The notes under the pieces are model-generated. The model made no database searches, was not told where the DNA came from, and saw only the letters and a program-made list of their open reading frames with translations. Shown here piece after piece: positions 34,876-44,675 of a stretch of 64,000 nucleotides of DNA. Location: NCBI GenBank assembly GCA_903845055.1, contig CAIMWF010000040.1, positions 54,508 to 118,507 of the forward strand, given 5' to 3'. The stretch's first letter is position 1; each line of letters starts with the position of its first letter. The DNA is from an uncultured Bacteroidales bacterium. GTDB taxonomy: Bacteria > Bacteroidota > Bacteroidia > Bacteroidales > FEN-979. Both the position numbers and the translations under genes were made by a program.

Positions 34876-37185
34876 TTATGGCATCGCCCTGCGATTGAAG
34901 AGGATATATCCGAAGTTGAAATTAAAGGTAAAATGATCGGGCATTTTGTCATAATAGTTCACCCCGATGCTGACCGGGCCGAGCGGACTGTTGTATACTA
35001 TTGAAGTGGAGCCCATGTAGGCCCGGTTACCGAATTGAGGCCCGTAGTAAGCCGAAAGGTCCGCGGGGTTCTGCAATATCTCCCGGTAAGGCTGGAACAC
35101 ATAACCCTCCAGCCGGTAAGCGATCTTCTTGTAGATCTTCACCACCATCTTGAGCCCCCCCGCGGCATAATTCATGGCTCGGAAAGGGGGCAGGAAATAG
35201 GTCTGTACCTCCGGCAGCGGCTGGAATGAAGAGGCATACAGCATGGTCGATATGTAGTTTGAGAAGAGGGGCTGGTTCGACAGGACCCCTTCGCCGAAAA
35301 ATCCGAACTTGACAGGCCCGAGCGAATTAAAATAGTTGTCGTAGGCGACCTGGAACTGGTACCAGTTGTGATACCTTGAAACAACCGCCTTGTTTACGGC
35401 GGTTGAACCGGGAACCATTCCCTCATGGCCCGTGACATATGACAATTTCATCATGAGCCGCACGCCGGCATCCGGGAACTGCTTGCGGTTCAAACTGTTC
35501 AGGTCAAAACAAAGCGAAGGGGCAATGAACCTGAAGGTGGTCAGATCAGAGGTATCAGAACGGGTAAAGGTATTCGACTGGTAATACTTCTTGCTGGTAA
35601 AGGCGTAGTTCATACCAAGCACCAGCTTTGAATCACTCGTGACGGGAAGCCCGGTGTGAAGGTCGCCGAAATATTCGGCTTCCAGGATGTAGTTGGGCGT
35701 TTTGTCATCAAAGAAAAAACTGGCGCTCATGAAGTAGTTGTAATGGTTGTAGGTATAGTTCAGGTCGAGAAACCAGGGGAGCTTTGAATTAAAATCGAAA
35801 CGGGCACCCATCTTCGCCGAACTGTAGACCTTTCCGAAATACCCATTGGCAAAGAACAGGAGCGCTTTCGACCAGAGGTACTTGTACTGAAGTTGCAGGA
35901 ATGCCTCGCTGGCATTTCCAAGGGAAAAGTTCCCGCCGAATTCCGCCCCGAAGCTGTTGGCTTTTTTCACATCAAGGAAGAGGTCGTAATAACCGGTCTG
36001 GTGGTTGAATCGCGCCACCGGGAAGATATTTTTGATGTAACCTTCGTCGATAAACCTGAAATATTCGTGGCGAAGTTCATCCACGGTTATCGTTTTCCGG
36101 CCGTGCTTCAGGATCTTCAGCACATAGGCCGTCTGCGTTTTGTTCAACCCGGCAATGTGAATGGAGTCAAAGAGAAGCACCCCTTTCTGTTTGTTGAACA
36201 TTTCACGGCGCCTGGCGATCTCCTCGCTGCTGATGCTGTCGCGCAAGAGTTTCCTGATCTCGGGGATCTTCCGCAGGGTGGCCTGGTAGCCGCTGTCGGC
36301 CAGCAGGGCGGTTTTTGAGAAATCAAGCAGGTTGATGGCGGGGATCGAAGGGACGATCATGACCGAACGCGGGTAGCTGATCGTATCGCTCTGGCGTTCC
36401 ATCAGCATGGTGAGCAGCTGTGAAATGATGTCGTCACGGTCGGGCTTTATATATCGCTGCGCCACCCTGCTGCCTATGATCACGTCGGGGTGAAATTCAT
36501 GCATGGCGACGTCACAGGGGAAATTATCATACATGCCGCCGTCGAACACCATTTTATCGTTGATCACTGCCGGGCTTAGGACCAGCGGCAGGCTCATCGA
36601 ACCGCGCACCGCCGCGTTCAGGTCGCCGCATCGCAGCACCATCTGTTGTGAGGAATCGATGTCGGAAACGACGCACCTGAAGGGGATCATCAGCCGGCTA
36701 AAATCGCCCGAGGCTACCGCATTCGATTGCGAAAGCATCTGCATCAGCTGGAAATCAATATCATATGTTTTTACGAACTGTGACGGGAGGATCGCCGACA
36801 AACGTTTTGTGAAATCAAAATTGGTTGTGATCAGCGATGCATTCGGGTCCTCCTTCCGGTAGTAGTATATGTATTTCTTATCCAGGATCCCTTCGGCCCA
36901 CTGCTGGAAGGCCCTGGAGTTCATAAGGGTTTCAATTTCGTCAAGTGAATACCCGCTGGCATACATGGCACCCACCACCGCCCCTATCGAGGTTCCCGTG
37001 ATGGAACTGATCGGGATGTGGTTCTCTTCAAGGGCGCGCAGCACGCCAATGTGCGCGCCCCCTCTCGCCCCGCCTCCCGAAAGCACGACAGCCACCCGCT
37101 GCGCTGCCACCGGGCGACAAAGGAACAGTGAAAAAACCAGGATATAGAATGAAATCAGGCCCGTCGTGCGGATTGAAAATTTCAT
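34876..37185 (-). CDS. Patatin-like phospholipase with C-terminal outer-membrane barrel
   Basis: A 769-residue protein. After a signal peptide (about 1-28) comes a patatin domain: VVLSGGGARGGAHIG (oxyanion loop), GTSIGAVVGAMYASG (GxSxG, nucleophile Ser) and FDGGMYDNFP (DGG, catalytic Asp). A POTRA-like linker (about 335-400) and a surface-antigen/Omp85-type beta-barrel (about 410-769, ending FTFNFNFGYILFNRRAMP) follow. This is the PlpD-like architecture in which a lipase is passed to or displayed at the outer surface. All catalytic residues are present. It is 36 bases after the PLP-enzyme gene on the same strand, probably co-transcribed. Confidence 0.92.
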   Translation of the reverse strand: MKFSIRTTGLISFYILVFSLFLCRPVAAQRVAVVLSGGGARGGAHIGVLRALEENHIPISSITGTSIGAVVGAMYASGYSLDEIETLMNSRAFQQWAEGILDKKYIYYYRKEDPNASLITTNFDFTKRLSAILPSQFVKTYDIDFQLMQMLSQSNAVASGDFSRLMIPFRCVVSDIDSSQQMVLRCGDLNAAVRGSMSLPLVLSPAVINDKMVFDGGMYDNFPCDVAMHEFHPDVIIGSRVAQRYIKPDRDDIISQLLTMLMERQSDTISYPRSVMIVPSIPAINLLDFSKTALLADSGYQATLRKIPEIRKLLRDSISSEEIARRREMFNKQKGVLLFDSIHIAGLNKTQTAYVLKILKHGRKTITVDELRHEYFRFIDEGYIKNIFPVARFNHQTGYYDLFLDVKKANSFGAEFGGNFSLGNASEAFLQLQYKYLWSKALLFFANGYFGKVYSSAKMGARFDFNSKLPWFLDLNYTYNHYNYFMSASFFFDDKTPNYILEAEYFGDLHTGLPVTSDSKLVLGMNYAFTSKKYYQSNTFTRSDTSDLTTFRFIAPSLCFDLNSLNRKQFPDAGVRLMMKLSYVTGHEGMVPGSTAVNKAVVSRYHNWYQFQVAYDNYFNSLGPVKFGFFGEGVLSNQPLFSNYISTMLYASSFQPLPEVQTYFLPPFRAMNYAAGGLKMVVKIYKKIAYRLEGYVFQPYREILQNPADLSAYYGPQFGNRAYMGSTSIVYNSPLGPVSIGVNYYDKMPDHFTFNFNFGYILFNRRAMP

Positions 37186-37221
37186 AATGTCAAATCATTT
37201 TGACAGGAATTGCAGGCAATT

Positions 37222-38403
37222 TTAAACCTTGTCGAGCGCCTGGGCGAGGTCGGCAATGATATCCTCAACCTCTTCGATGCCAATGGAAAGCCGCACCAGT
37301 TCATCACTGATCCCGCCCTCTTTCTTGGCTGCAGCCGAAAGCTTGCTGTGGGTCATCGAAGCGGGATGCTGGATCAGGGTTTCAATACCTCCCAGGGAAA
37401 CGGCGAGTACACACAATTCAACACTGTCCATGAGCTTTTTGCCGGCCGTCAGCCCGCCCTTCAAACCGAAACTCATCATGGCGCCGGGTCCGCGCATCAG
37501 CTTTTTGCCCAGTTCATACTGGGGATGCGAGGCAAGTCCCGGGTAGATGATCCATTCAATCTTCGGGTGCGATTCAAGCCATTCGGCAACCTTGATGGCG
37601 TTTTCCTGGGCGCGGTCGATGCGGATGCCCAGTGTTTTCAACCCACGCCGGGTAAGAAATGCCTGGTGGGGATCCATGTTGCATCCCATGGTTACCATCA
37701 CGGGGCGGATTTTTTTATAATCGGCCTCGGTTTTGGTCACGATCACGCCGCCCACGATGTCGGCATGGCCGTTGAGGAATTTGGTCAGGGAATGCAGAAC
37801 GACATCTGCACCCAGGTCGAGCGGCAGCTGCAGATACGGGCTGCAGAAGGTATTGTCGACACATACGGGTATGTTCAGTTTGTGGGCGATCTCGCAGATG
37901 GCCGGGATGTCGGAAATGCCGATGGTCGGGTTGGCCGGCGTTTCAAGGTAGATGAGTGCCGTGTTCGGCCGGATGGCCGCCCTTACCTGTTCCAGGTCGG
38001 TGGTGTCGACATAGGTCGATTCGACTCCGAATTTTGCAAAAAGACCTTCGATGACCCCTCTCGCGGGACCATAAACGGCGTTGTGGCTCACAATGTGCTT
38101 CCCGGCCCCGAGATAGGCCATGTAAACCGTTGTCACCGCTCCCATACCCGAGGAACAGCCGATGCCGTCGAAGCCGTGTTCGAGCATGGCGATGGTCGTC
38201 TCGAGATCGCGGATGGTGGGATTCCCGATCCGGGTATAGATGTACCCGTCGCTTTCGCCTGCAAAACAGGCAGCACCGTGATCGGCGTTTTTAAAGGCAA
38301 AGGTGGATGTCTGGTAGATGGGTGTGATCACACTGCCCAGCGGGTCTTTGGCGCCGGCGCCGTGCACAAGACCTGAGTTGAAGCCTGAAGGTTTATGTTT
38401 CAT
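37222..38403 (-). CDS. Cys/Met metabolism PLP-dependent enzyme (gamma-lyase or gamma-synthase type)
   Basis: A 393-residue fold-type I PLP enzyme. It has [15 protein letters not shown], the cofactor segment [37 protein letters not shown] with the Schiff-base lysine, and [18 protein letters not shown]. The family includes cystathionine gamma-synthase, gamma-lyase and methionine gamma-lyase. The cysteine that marks methionine gamma-lyases after the YG motif is a proline here (VYGPARG), so cystathionine gamma-lyase or gamma-synthase, or another homologue, is more likely. It heads a two-gene unit with the patatin gene. Substrate is not resolved. Confidence 0.87.
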   Translation of the reverse strand: MKHKPSGFNSGLVHGAGAKDPLGSVITPIYQTSTFAFKNADHGAACFAGESDGYIYTRIGNPTIRDLETTIAMLEHGFDGIGCSSGMGAVTTVYMAYLGAGKHIVSHNAVYGPARGVIEGLFAKFGVESTYVDTTDLEQVRAAIRPNTALIYLETPANPTIGISDIPAICEIAHKLNIPVCVDNTFCSPYLQLPLDLGADVVLHSLTKFLNGHADIVGGVIVTKTEADYKKIRPVMVTMGCNMDPHQAFLTRRGLKTLGIRIDRAQENAIKVAEWLESHPKIEWIIYPGLASHPQYELGKKLMRGPGAMMSFGLKGGLTAGKKLMDSVELCVLAVSLGGIETLIQHPASMTHSKLSAAAKKEGGISDELVRLSIGIEEVEDIIADLAQALDKV

Positions 38404-38431
38404 ATATGGTAGTTGTTATAGGTTTTAAGTT

Positions 38432-38520
38432 GAGCCGCACTGCTGTGCGGCTTTACATCGTGTATCCCGCAGAGCCGGCCTGCTGTGCGGCTTTACATCG
38501 TGTATCCCGCAGAGCCGCAC
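38432..38520. repeat. 40-bp tandem repeat with hairpins
   Basis: The unit GAGCCGCACTGCTGTGCGGC plus TTTACATCGTGTATCCCGCA repeats at 38432 and 38472 with a partial third copy at 38512, an exact 40-bp period. In the first copy AGCCGCAC and GTGCGGCT form a perfect 8-bp hairpin around TGCT. A further hairpin CCGCAT/ATGCGG lies just downstream (38528-38543). Confidence 0.8.
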
Positions 38521-38575
38521 CGTGGCGCCGCATCGCAATGCGGCTCCACGTGCGGTGTATCCTTATCGGCGGGCC

Positions 38576-38971
38576 CTAGCCGCGGATGACGTTTATTTCG
38601 TTTTCGATGGCCGGGTTGAGGTGACGTTTCACGGCACAGAGCGATGCGGTTTTGATGACGGCAACGTCGTACTGTTCCGGGAAGTCGGCCGGCACATAGA
38701 TGTTCAGGATGAATTTAGAGATGGTCTTCTGCACGTTGTCATACTGGTAGTCCATGTTCAGGCGGACCTTCGAAGTGTCGATGCCGCGCTGGTCGCAAAA
38801 GCTTTTAACGTAAATCCCCGCACAGGTTCCAAGGGATGCAAGGAAGAGGCTGAAGGGTGTCGGAGCCGATCCCTCTCCTCCCGACTGCATGGACTGATCG
38901 GTGGAAACTGTAAACCCGTCTATATCGGCATTCACCTTCCTGGCACCGGTGTAATAGATCTCAATTGCCAT
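38576..38971 (-). CDS. OsmC-family protein
   Basis: A 131-residue protein from ATG 38971 (the track's 38992 start is TTG). GGEGSAPTPFSLFLASLGTCAGIYVKSFC carries the first conserved cysteine, and AVIKTASLCAVKRHLNP the second, the redox pair of OsmC/Ohr-type thiol peroxidases. It probably reduces organic hydroperoxides or acts as a small thiol-active protein; the YhfA-like subgroup is most similar by eye. It has its own TACTTTTG box 18 bases upstream. It stands alone, next to the hairpin repeat. Confidence 0.88.
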   Translation of the reverse strand: MAIEIYYTGARKVNADIDGFTVSTDQSMQSGGEGSAPTPFSLFLASLGTCAGIYVKSFCDQRGIDTSKVRLNMDYQYDNVQKTISKFILNIYVPADFPEQYDVAVIKTASLCAVKRHLNPAIENEINVIRG

Positions 38972-38989
38972 AAATGCTGTTTTATGTTG

Positions 38990-38997
38990 CAAAAGTA
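38990..38997 (-). promoter_or_regulatory. -7 box TACTTTTG for the OsmC gene
   Basis: CAAAAGTA on the plus strand is TACTTTTG on the minus strand, an exact TAnnTTTG, 18 bases upstream of ATG 38971. It supports this start over TTG 38992, which would lie inside the box. Confidence 0.55.
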
Positions 38998-39097
38998 CTA
39001 TTTTATTGCCAGCTACGCATTCCTGCCGTTATTTTGAACGCAGAACCGGTTTATGGATGATTCTTTATCGAGTAATTCGCCGGAATTGTCGAAATAA

Positions 39098-39129
39098 TTG
39101 GTAATATGTCGGAATTCTCAATATTTTTG
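39098..39129 (+). promoter_or_regulatory. Promoter for the tricorn-like protease gene
   Basis: TTG (39098-39100), 21 bases, then TATTTTTG (39122-39129), an exact TAnnTTTG, lies 35 bases upstream of the ATG at 39165. Confidence 0.55.
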
Positions 39130-39164
39130 TTTTTTATAAAAAAATCAACAAAATTTCAGATCTG

Positions 39165-42100
39165 ATGAAAAAACTCTCTTTGCTTTTTATGCTCCTCTTG
39201 TTGACTGGCGTGACCATGGCCCAGGATGAAGCGCGTTTGATGCGGTTTCCCGCAATGCATGGCAACCAGGTGGTGTTTACCTACGCCGGCGACCTTTATT
39301 CTGTTGATAAGGCAGGCGGACTTGCCAGGAAACTCACCAACGACGAAAACGGCTACGAAATGTTCGCCCGCTTTTCACCCGACGGCAAACAAATCGCATT
39401 TACGGGTCAGTATGACGGCAACACCGAAGTTTACCTGATCCCCGCGCAGGGAGGCGTTCCAAAAAGGATTACCTACACGGCAACCCTGAACAGGGATGAC
39501 ATTTCAGACCGCATGGGACCCAACAACATCGTCATGACCTGGAAAGACAACGAAAATATTGTTTACCGTTCACGCAAACAGACTTTTAATGATTTCAAAG
39601 GGCAGCTTTTCGTCGCAAGCACAAAGGGAGGTCTGTCCCAGGAACTGCCTCTCCCCTGCGGCGGGTTCTGCTGTTATTCCCCGGATAAATCCAAACTGGC
39701 CTACAACCGTGTTTTCCGCGAATTCCGCACCTGGAAGTATTACAAAGGCGGGATGGCCGACGAGATATGGATCTATGATTTCAAAAGCAAGGCAACGGAA
39801 AAAATCACCGACAATATTTACCAGGACATGTACCCGATGTGGAATGGCGACAAGATCTATTTCCTTTCGGAACGCGAACGGCCCACAAACCTCTATTGCT
39901 ACGATCTGAAATCAAAGGAGACCAAAAAGGTGACCGACTTCAAGGAGTTTGACATCAAGTTCCCTTCGCTGGGCGACAACGGGATCATCTTTGAAAACGG
40001 CGGATTCATCTATACCTTCGACTTTGCAACGGAGCAGACCCGGAAAATCACCATCCGCATTTCCGATGACTTTATCACGGGCCGCAACCAGCTGAAGGAT
40101 GCCAGTAAATTCGTAAATTCATTCTCCCCGTCGCCCGACGGGAAACGCATTGCCCTGGATGGCCGCGGCGATGTATGGACCATTCCCGCCAAAACGGGGA
40201 TCACCAGGAACCTGACTAATTCACCCGGTGCCCATGACCGTGACGTAGCCTGGTCGCCCGATGGAAAATATATCGCTTTCATCTCCGACATGAGCGGCGA
40301 AGATGAGATCTATATCCAGAAACAGGATGGCAGCGCGGCTCCTGTGGCCGTCACGAAAAATGCCGATACTTATAAGTACGCTGTCACCTGGTCGCCCGAC
40401 AGCAAAAAACTCTTGTGGGCCGACAAAATGCTCCGCCTGCAGTTTGTCGACATCGAATCCGGGGCAGTGACCCTCGTCGACAAGGCAACAACCTGGGAGA
40501 TGAACGATTACACCTGGTCCCCCGACAGCAAATGGATCGTGTATACCTTCCCCAACCGACACAGCACCTCGCGGATTTTCCTGTATGAACTGGCCTCAAA
40601 AACCAGGACACCGGTCACCGACATATGGTACGACGCAAGTGGCGGCAACATCAGCAGCGACGGTAAATACCTCTTTTTCACCTCCAACCGCGACTTCAAC
40701 CCCACCTACAGCTGGACTGAATGGAACCATTCATACAGTGATATGACCAGGGTTTATTTCGTAACCCTTGCCAAATCGACCAAAAATCCCTTCGCCCCCG
40801 AAAATGACGAGGTTGCTGTGAAGGATGAAAAGTCAGCAACCGATGCCAAACCTGAAGAAAAGGATGGCAAAAAAGAGGGTAAGAAAGCCGATAAAAAAGA
40901 TGACGGCAGTACCGAAGCAAAAAAAGATATCACCGTGAAAGTTGACCTCGACGGCATCATAGACCGCATCGTCGACCTGCCCATCGAAGCCGGATCATAC
41001 AACAACGTGAACTGCGTGGGCGACAATGTTTATTACCTGAAAGGCGGCAGGAGCGGCCACCCGGGCGGGCTGATGCTTTATAACCTCAAGGACCGCAAAG
41101 AATCGAACCTCGGGGAGGTCGGGAACTACGAAATCACCGCCGACCTTAAAAAAATGGTGGTAGGCGAGCGCAGCAGGTATAGCATCATCGATCTTCCCCA
41201 CGGTGGAAAGATCGAAGTGAAGGATTATGCTGACATGTCAAACATGAAGGTGATGGTCGACCTGAAAGCCGAATGGGCGCAAATCTACCATGAATCATGG
41301 CGCCAGATGAAGTACTTCCTTTACGATCCCAACATGCAGGGGGTCAACTGGCCGAACATCCAGAAAAAATATGAACCCCTGCTTGCCTATGTGAACAACC
41401 GCAACGACCTTACCTACATCATCGGCGAAATGATCGGGGAGATCAGCATCGGCCATTCATACGTGAGCGGCGGCGACAAGCCGGAACCGAAACGGGTGAA
41501 AATGGGATTGCTTGGCGCGAAGATCAGCCGCGACGAATCGGGCTATTACAGGATCGACAAAATTCTCAAGGGTGAAAACTGGACCTCCGAAGCCCGTTCA
41601 CCGCTCACCGAACTCGGTGTGGAGGCAAAAGAGGGTGATTTCATCATCGCCATCAACGGCAAGTCAACAAAGGAAATGAACGACATCAACGAAGCGCTGG
41701 TCAACAAGGCGGATGTGCAGGTTGAACTTACCCTTAACAGTTCCGCTTCCGAAACCGGCGCCCATAAGACGATCGTGGTTCCCACCGACAAGGAGGCCGG
41801 GCTCTATTATTACAACTGGGTCCAGAACAATATTAAAAAGGTCACCGATGCTTCCAACGGCGAGATCGGCTACATCCACATCCCCGACATGGGCGTGGAA
41901 GGACTGAATGAATTCGTGAAACATTTCTATCCCCAGCTCTCAAAACGCGCGCTGATCATCGACGACCGCGGCAACGGCGGGGGCAATGTTTCGCCCATGA
42001 TCATCGAACGGCTGAACAGGGAAATGACCATGATCGCCATGGCCCGTAACACCGTGGGTGCCCCCGGTCGCCTGGAGATGCAGTGGGGACCGAAGTGCAT

Positions 42101-42467
42101 TCTCATCGACAACTATTCCGCCTCCGACGGCGACCTTTTCCCCTACCAGTTCAAAAAACTGAAGATCGGCAAAGCCATCGGGAAACGCACCTGGGGAGGT
42201 GTCGTGGGTATCCGCGGCAGCCTGCCGTTCGTTGACGGCGGCCAGTTGATGCGTCCTGAATTCGCCCCTTACGACAACGAAGGCAAAAACTGGATCATCG
42301 AAGGACATGGCGTGGATCCCGACATCGCAGTCGACAACGACCCCGCAAAGGAATATGCCGGCGAAGACCAGCAGCTCAACCGGGCGGTCGACCAGATGAA
42401 GGAGGAGCTGAAATCGTGGCCGAAGGAACTTCCCGGGATGCCCCCCTTCCAGGATAAGACCAAATAA
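39165..42467 (+). CDS. Tricorn-like S41 protease with beta-propeller and PDZ domains
   Basis: A 1100-residue protein: signal peptide (about 1-19), two beta-propeller regions (PD40-type SPDGKQIAF, SPDGKYIAF, SPDSKKLLW motifs, about 25-690), a very charged linker (about 548-590, rich in Lys, Glu and Asp), a helical segment, a PDZ domain (about 770-855) and an S41 protease domain (about 880-1080). The catalytic region shows DDRGNGGGNVS and DNYSASDGDLF with the nucleophile serine. Bacteroidota tricorn-like proteins are exported, unlike archaeal cytosolic tricorn. It should trim peptides from other proteases. It has its own promoter and precedes the glycosyltransferase gene by 24 bases. Confidence 0.93.
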   Translation: MKKLSLLFMLLLLTGVTMAQDEARLMRFPAMHGNQVVFTYAGDLYSVDKAGGLARKLTNDENGYEMFARFSPDGKQIAFTGQYDGNTEVYLIPAQGGVPKRITYTATLNRDDISDRMGPNNIVMTWKDNENIVYRSRKQTFNDFKGQLFVASTKGGLSQELPLPCGGFCCYSPDKSKLAYNRVFREFRTWKYYKGGMADEIWIYDFKSKATEKITDNIYQDMYPMWNGDKIYFLSERERPTNLYCYDLKSKETKKVTDFKEFDIKFPSLGDNGIIFENGGFIYTFDFATEQTRKITIRISDDFITGRNQLKDASKFVNSFSPSPDGKRIALDGRGDVWTIPAKTGITRNLTNSPGAHDRDVAWSPDGKYIAFISDMSGEDEIYIQKQDGSAAPVAVTKNADTYKYAVTWSPDSKKLLWADKMLRLQFVDIESGAVTLVDKATTWEMNDYTWSPDSKWIVYTFPNRHSTSRIFLYELASKTRTPVTDIWYDASGGNISSDGKYLFFTSNRDFNPTYSWTEWNHSYSDMTRVYFVTLAKSTKNPFAPENDEVAVKDEKSATDAKPEEKDGKKEGKKADKKDDGSTEAKKDITVKVDLDGIIDRIVDLPIEAGSYNNVNCVGDNVYYLKGGRSGHPGGLMLYNLKDRKESNLGEVGNYEITADLKKMVVGERSRYSIIDLPHGGKIEVKDYADMSNMKVMVDLKAEWAQIYHESWRQMKYFLYDPNMQGVNWPNIQKKYEPLLAYVNNRNDLTYIIGEMIGEISIGHSYVSGGDKPEPKRVKMGLLGAKISRDESGYYRIDKILKGENWTSEARSPLTELGVEAKEGDFIIAINGKSTKEMNDINEALVNKADVQVELTLNSSASETGAHKTIVVPTDKEAGLYYYNWVQNNIKKVTDASNGEIGYIHIPDMGVEGLNEFVKHFYPQLSKRALIIDDRGNGGGNVSPMIIERLNREMTMIAMARNTVGAPGRLEMQWGPKCILIDNYSASDGDLFPYQFKKLKIGKAIGKRTWGGVVGIRGSLPFVDGGQLMRPEFAPYDNEGKNWIIEGHGVDPDIAVDNDPAKEYAGEDQQLNRAVDQMKEELKSWPKELPGMPPFQDKTK

Positions 42468-42491
42468 CCCGGCAATCACAACGATTGCTGA

Positions 42492-44459
42492 ATGATCAAC
42501 CCCGGAAAAAATAATAATCACAGGATCAGTGCCGCCGATACGGCACTGATCGCTGCGATTCTTGTTATCGGGGCGATCCTCCGCTTCTGGCGGCTGCACG
42601 ACATCCCCTTCACCTACGACGAATTCAGCGCGATTTTCAGGACGAACTTCTCAACTTTCGGCGAACTGATCGAAAAGGGGGTAAAGGTCGACACCCATCC
42701 CGCCGGTGTCCAGGTCTTTTTATTCTATCTTGTTAAATTTTTCGGCAGTTCGGAAGCGGTCGTAAAAACACCGTTCATTCTTTTCGGCCTGGTCTCCGTC
42801 TGGCTGGTATACCTGGTGGGCAAAGACTGGTTCAATTCCACCACGGGGCTGGTGTCGGCTGCATTCGTCTCCTTCCTGCAGTTCCCGGTAATGTACAGCC
42901 AGATCGCGCGGCCCTATGCGTCCGGCCTGTTTTTTTCGCTTCTGATGGTCTTTTTCTGGACGAAAGTCATCTTCCACCCGCAACGAAGGTATTATGCCAA
43001 CCTTGCCGGGTATGTGCTGGCAGGTGCACTGTGCACCTACAACCACCACTTCAGCCTGATGTTTGCCGCCATGGTGGCCGGGACTGGTTTGTTTTTCTGC
43101 CCCCGGCACCGCATGGTCCCTTACCTGGTGGCAGGCATCCTGATCGCACTTTTATATGTTCCCCACCTGTCGATTTTCTTTACCCAGCTGGGCATGGGGG
43201 GTGTGGAGGGATGGCTGCACAAACCGCGGTATGATTTCCTGCTGGATTTCATCCGCTATATTTTTCATTTCTCGGTGTTCGTTTACCTGCTGGTTTTCCT
43301 CCTCCTGAGCCTGCAGCTCTTATGGTGGGAAGGGACGGCCCCGAAAAGCCGGAAATTCATCATCATCTCGCTCCTCTGGTTCCTCCTGCCCTTCCTGGCC
43401 GGATTTTCCTATTCCATCTTCCGCAACGCAGTTTTACAGTATTCGGTACTTATCTTTTCATTCCCGTTCCTGTTTTTCATCCTCTTCGGTTATTTCACAA
43501 CCGCGAAACCGCTGCACAAGGTCATCCTGGTCACGCTCGTTGCAGCCATCGTCATTCCCTCCCTGGTGATGGAACGAAAGCATTATACCCTTTTTTACAC
43601 CTCCCCTTATCGTGCGCTCGTGGCGGAATCGAAGCGCGTGACCGATTCCCTGGGCCAATACAACTCCAAGGTCATCCTCGATACCAAGCAGGAGATCAAC
43701 CGGTACTACCTGGAAAAGCTGAATTGCCGCAACCTGCCGTTCGACGACCTGAAAGCCGTCGGGGGGAGAAACAGGCTGCTTGCCTGGCTCGGGCGCTGCA
43801 GGACAAACTACATCGCCTTCGGATGCATCTCTTCCTCCCTGCCCGAGAATTACCCGCTCATCCTCCAAAAATACCCGTACCTGGTGATGCACAAATCGTA
43901 TGTCGGAGGCGATTTCTACCTTTTCTCGAAGATCAGTCCGGTGAAAAAGCTGGATGAGTACTTTTATGCTGCCGTCAACACCTTCGAACCCTCCCTGCCC
44001 GAGTGGGGTTTTGTGAAGGAGTCCCAATGCACTGACTCTTTACCGATCGACGGGAAAAAGTCTTTCCATGCGCGCCCCGGCGCCGAATTCAGCCCGACCT
44101 TTTATGTGCCGCTGCACAACCTGATGCATACCGAAAATGATGTGATCGATGTTGCGGTCGACCTGCGCCTGCCGGTGGTTTTCCCGGCGGCCTGGCTGGT
44201 GGTCAGCGTGACCTCCGGAAAGAAGGTGATTTACTGGGATTCGACCCCTGTAAGCGATTACATATCCCCCGGCGGAACAGGACGGGTGTTTCATTCCCTC
44301 AGGCTCAGCGATACCGACCTGCGCCACCACGGGCTGATCCTGAAGGCCTTTCTCTGGAACCCGGTGAAATCGCCCTATGTCATGGATAACTTTTCCGTCA
44401 GGCTCAGAACCGGCAACCCGGTTTTATATGGGATATACAGGAAGGTGAGCCTTTATTGA
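42492..44459 (+). CDS. GT39/ArnT-like membrane glycosyltransferase
   Basis: A 655-residue integral membrane protein. LRFWRLHDIPFTYDEFSAIF near the N-terminus carries the acidic catalytic motif of GT-C enzymes (YDE), followed by about 10-11 hydrophobic helices to about residue 370. Residues about 385-655 form a soluble, probably periplasmic, domain. The N-terminal half matches the family 39 glycosyltransferases that use polyprenyl-phosphate sugars to modify proteins or lipids. It begins 24 bases after the protease gene and may share its transcript. The acceptor is unknown. Confidence 0.85.
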   Translation: MINPGKNNNHRISAADTALIAAILVIGAILRFWRLHDIPFTYDEFSAIFRTNFSTFGELIEKGVKVDTHPAGVQVFLFYLVKFFGSSEAVVKTPFILFGLVSVWLVYLVGKDWFNSTTGLVSAAFVSFLQFPVMYSQIARPYASGLFFSLLMVFFWTKVIFHPQRRYYANLAGYVLAGALCTYNHHFSLMFAAMVAGTGLFFCPRHRMVPYLVAGILIALLYVPHLSIFFTQLGMGGVEGWLHKPRYDFLLDFIRYIFHFSVFVYLLVFLLLSLQLLWWEGTAPKSRKFIIISLLWFLLPFLAGFSYSIFRNAVLQYSVLIFSFPFLFFILFGYFTTAKPLHKVILVTLVAAIVIPSLVMERKHYTLFYTSPYRALVAESKRVTDSLGQYNSKVILDTKQEINRYYLEKLNCRNLPFDDLKAVGGRNRLLAWLGRCRTNYIAFGCISSSLPENYPLILQKYPYLVMHKSYVGGDFYLFSKISPVKKLDEYFYAAVNTFEPSLPEWGFVKESQCTDSLPIDGKKSFHARPGAEFSPTFYVPLHNLMHTENDVIDVAVDLRLPVVFPAAWLVVSVTSGKKVIYWDSTPVSDYISPGGTGRVFHSLRLSDTDLRHHGLILKAFLWNPVKSPYVMDNFSVRLRTGNPVLYGIYRKVSLY

Positions 44460-44461
44460 GG

Positions 44462-44590
44462 AATGACGAGTGACGAGTGGCAATTTACGATTGACGAATT
44501 ACGATTGACGATATAACTGGTTGCCGGCCGGCGACCAATATTGCCTATTGCCAATTGCCCACTGCCTATTTCCTATTGCCTATTGCCTAA
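44462..44590. repeat. Dispersed GTGACGAG / TTTACGA / ATTGCCTATTGCC repeats
   Basis: GATGACGAGTGACGAGTG and ATTTACGATTGACGAATTACGA (44462-44515) are followed by ATTGCCTATTGCCAATTGCC-type units (44538-44590). The second part is the inverse complement of the 1-59 tract. This joins the three dispersed repeat families in one gap. Confidence 0.75.
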
Positions 44591-44618
44591 AGCCAGACCG
44601 ACCCCTCATGTTTTGAAT

Positions 44619-44670
44619 ATGGCACAAACCCATCGGTAATGTTATTCGCAGACCATCCTATGGGTGAAGA
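44619..44670 (-). pseudogene. Remnant of a T9SS gene 3' end
   Basis: 47 of 52 bases match 45212-45263, the 3' end and downstream flank of the neighbouring T9SS gene. On the minus strand it would read FFTHRMVCE-stop, like the ending FTQRMVRE-stop of that gene. No coding sequence extends beyond it; homology stops five bases before the hairpin element. Confidence 0.6.
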
Positions 44671-44675
44671 AAATG

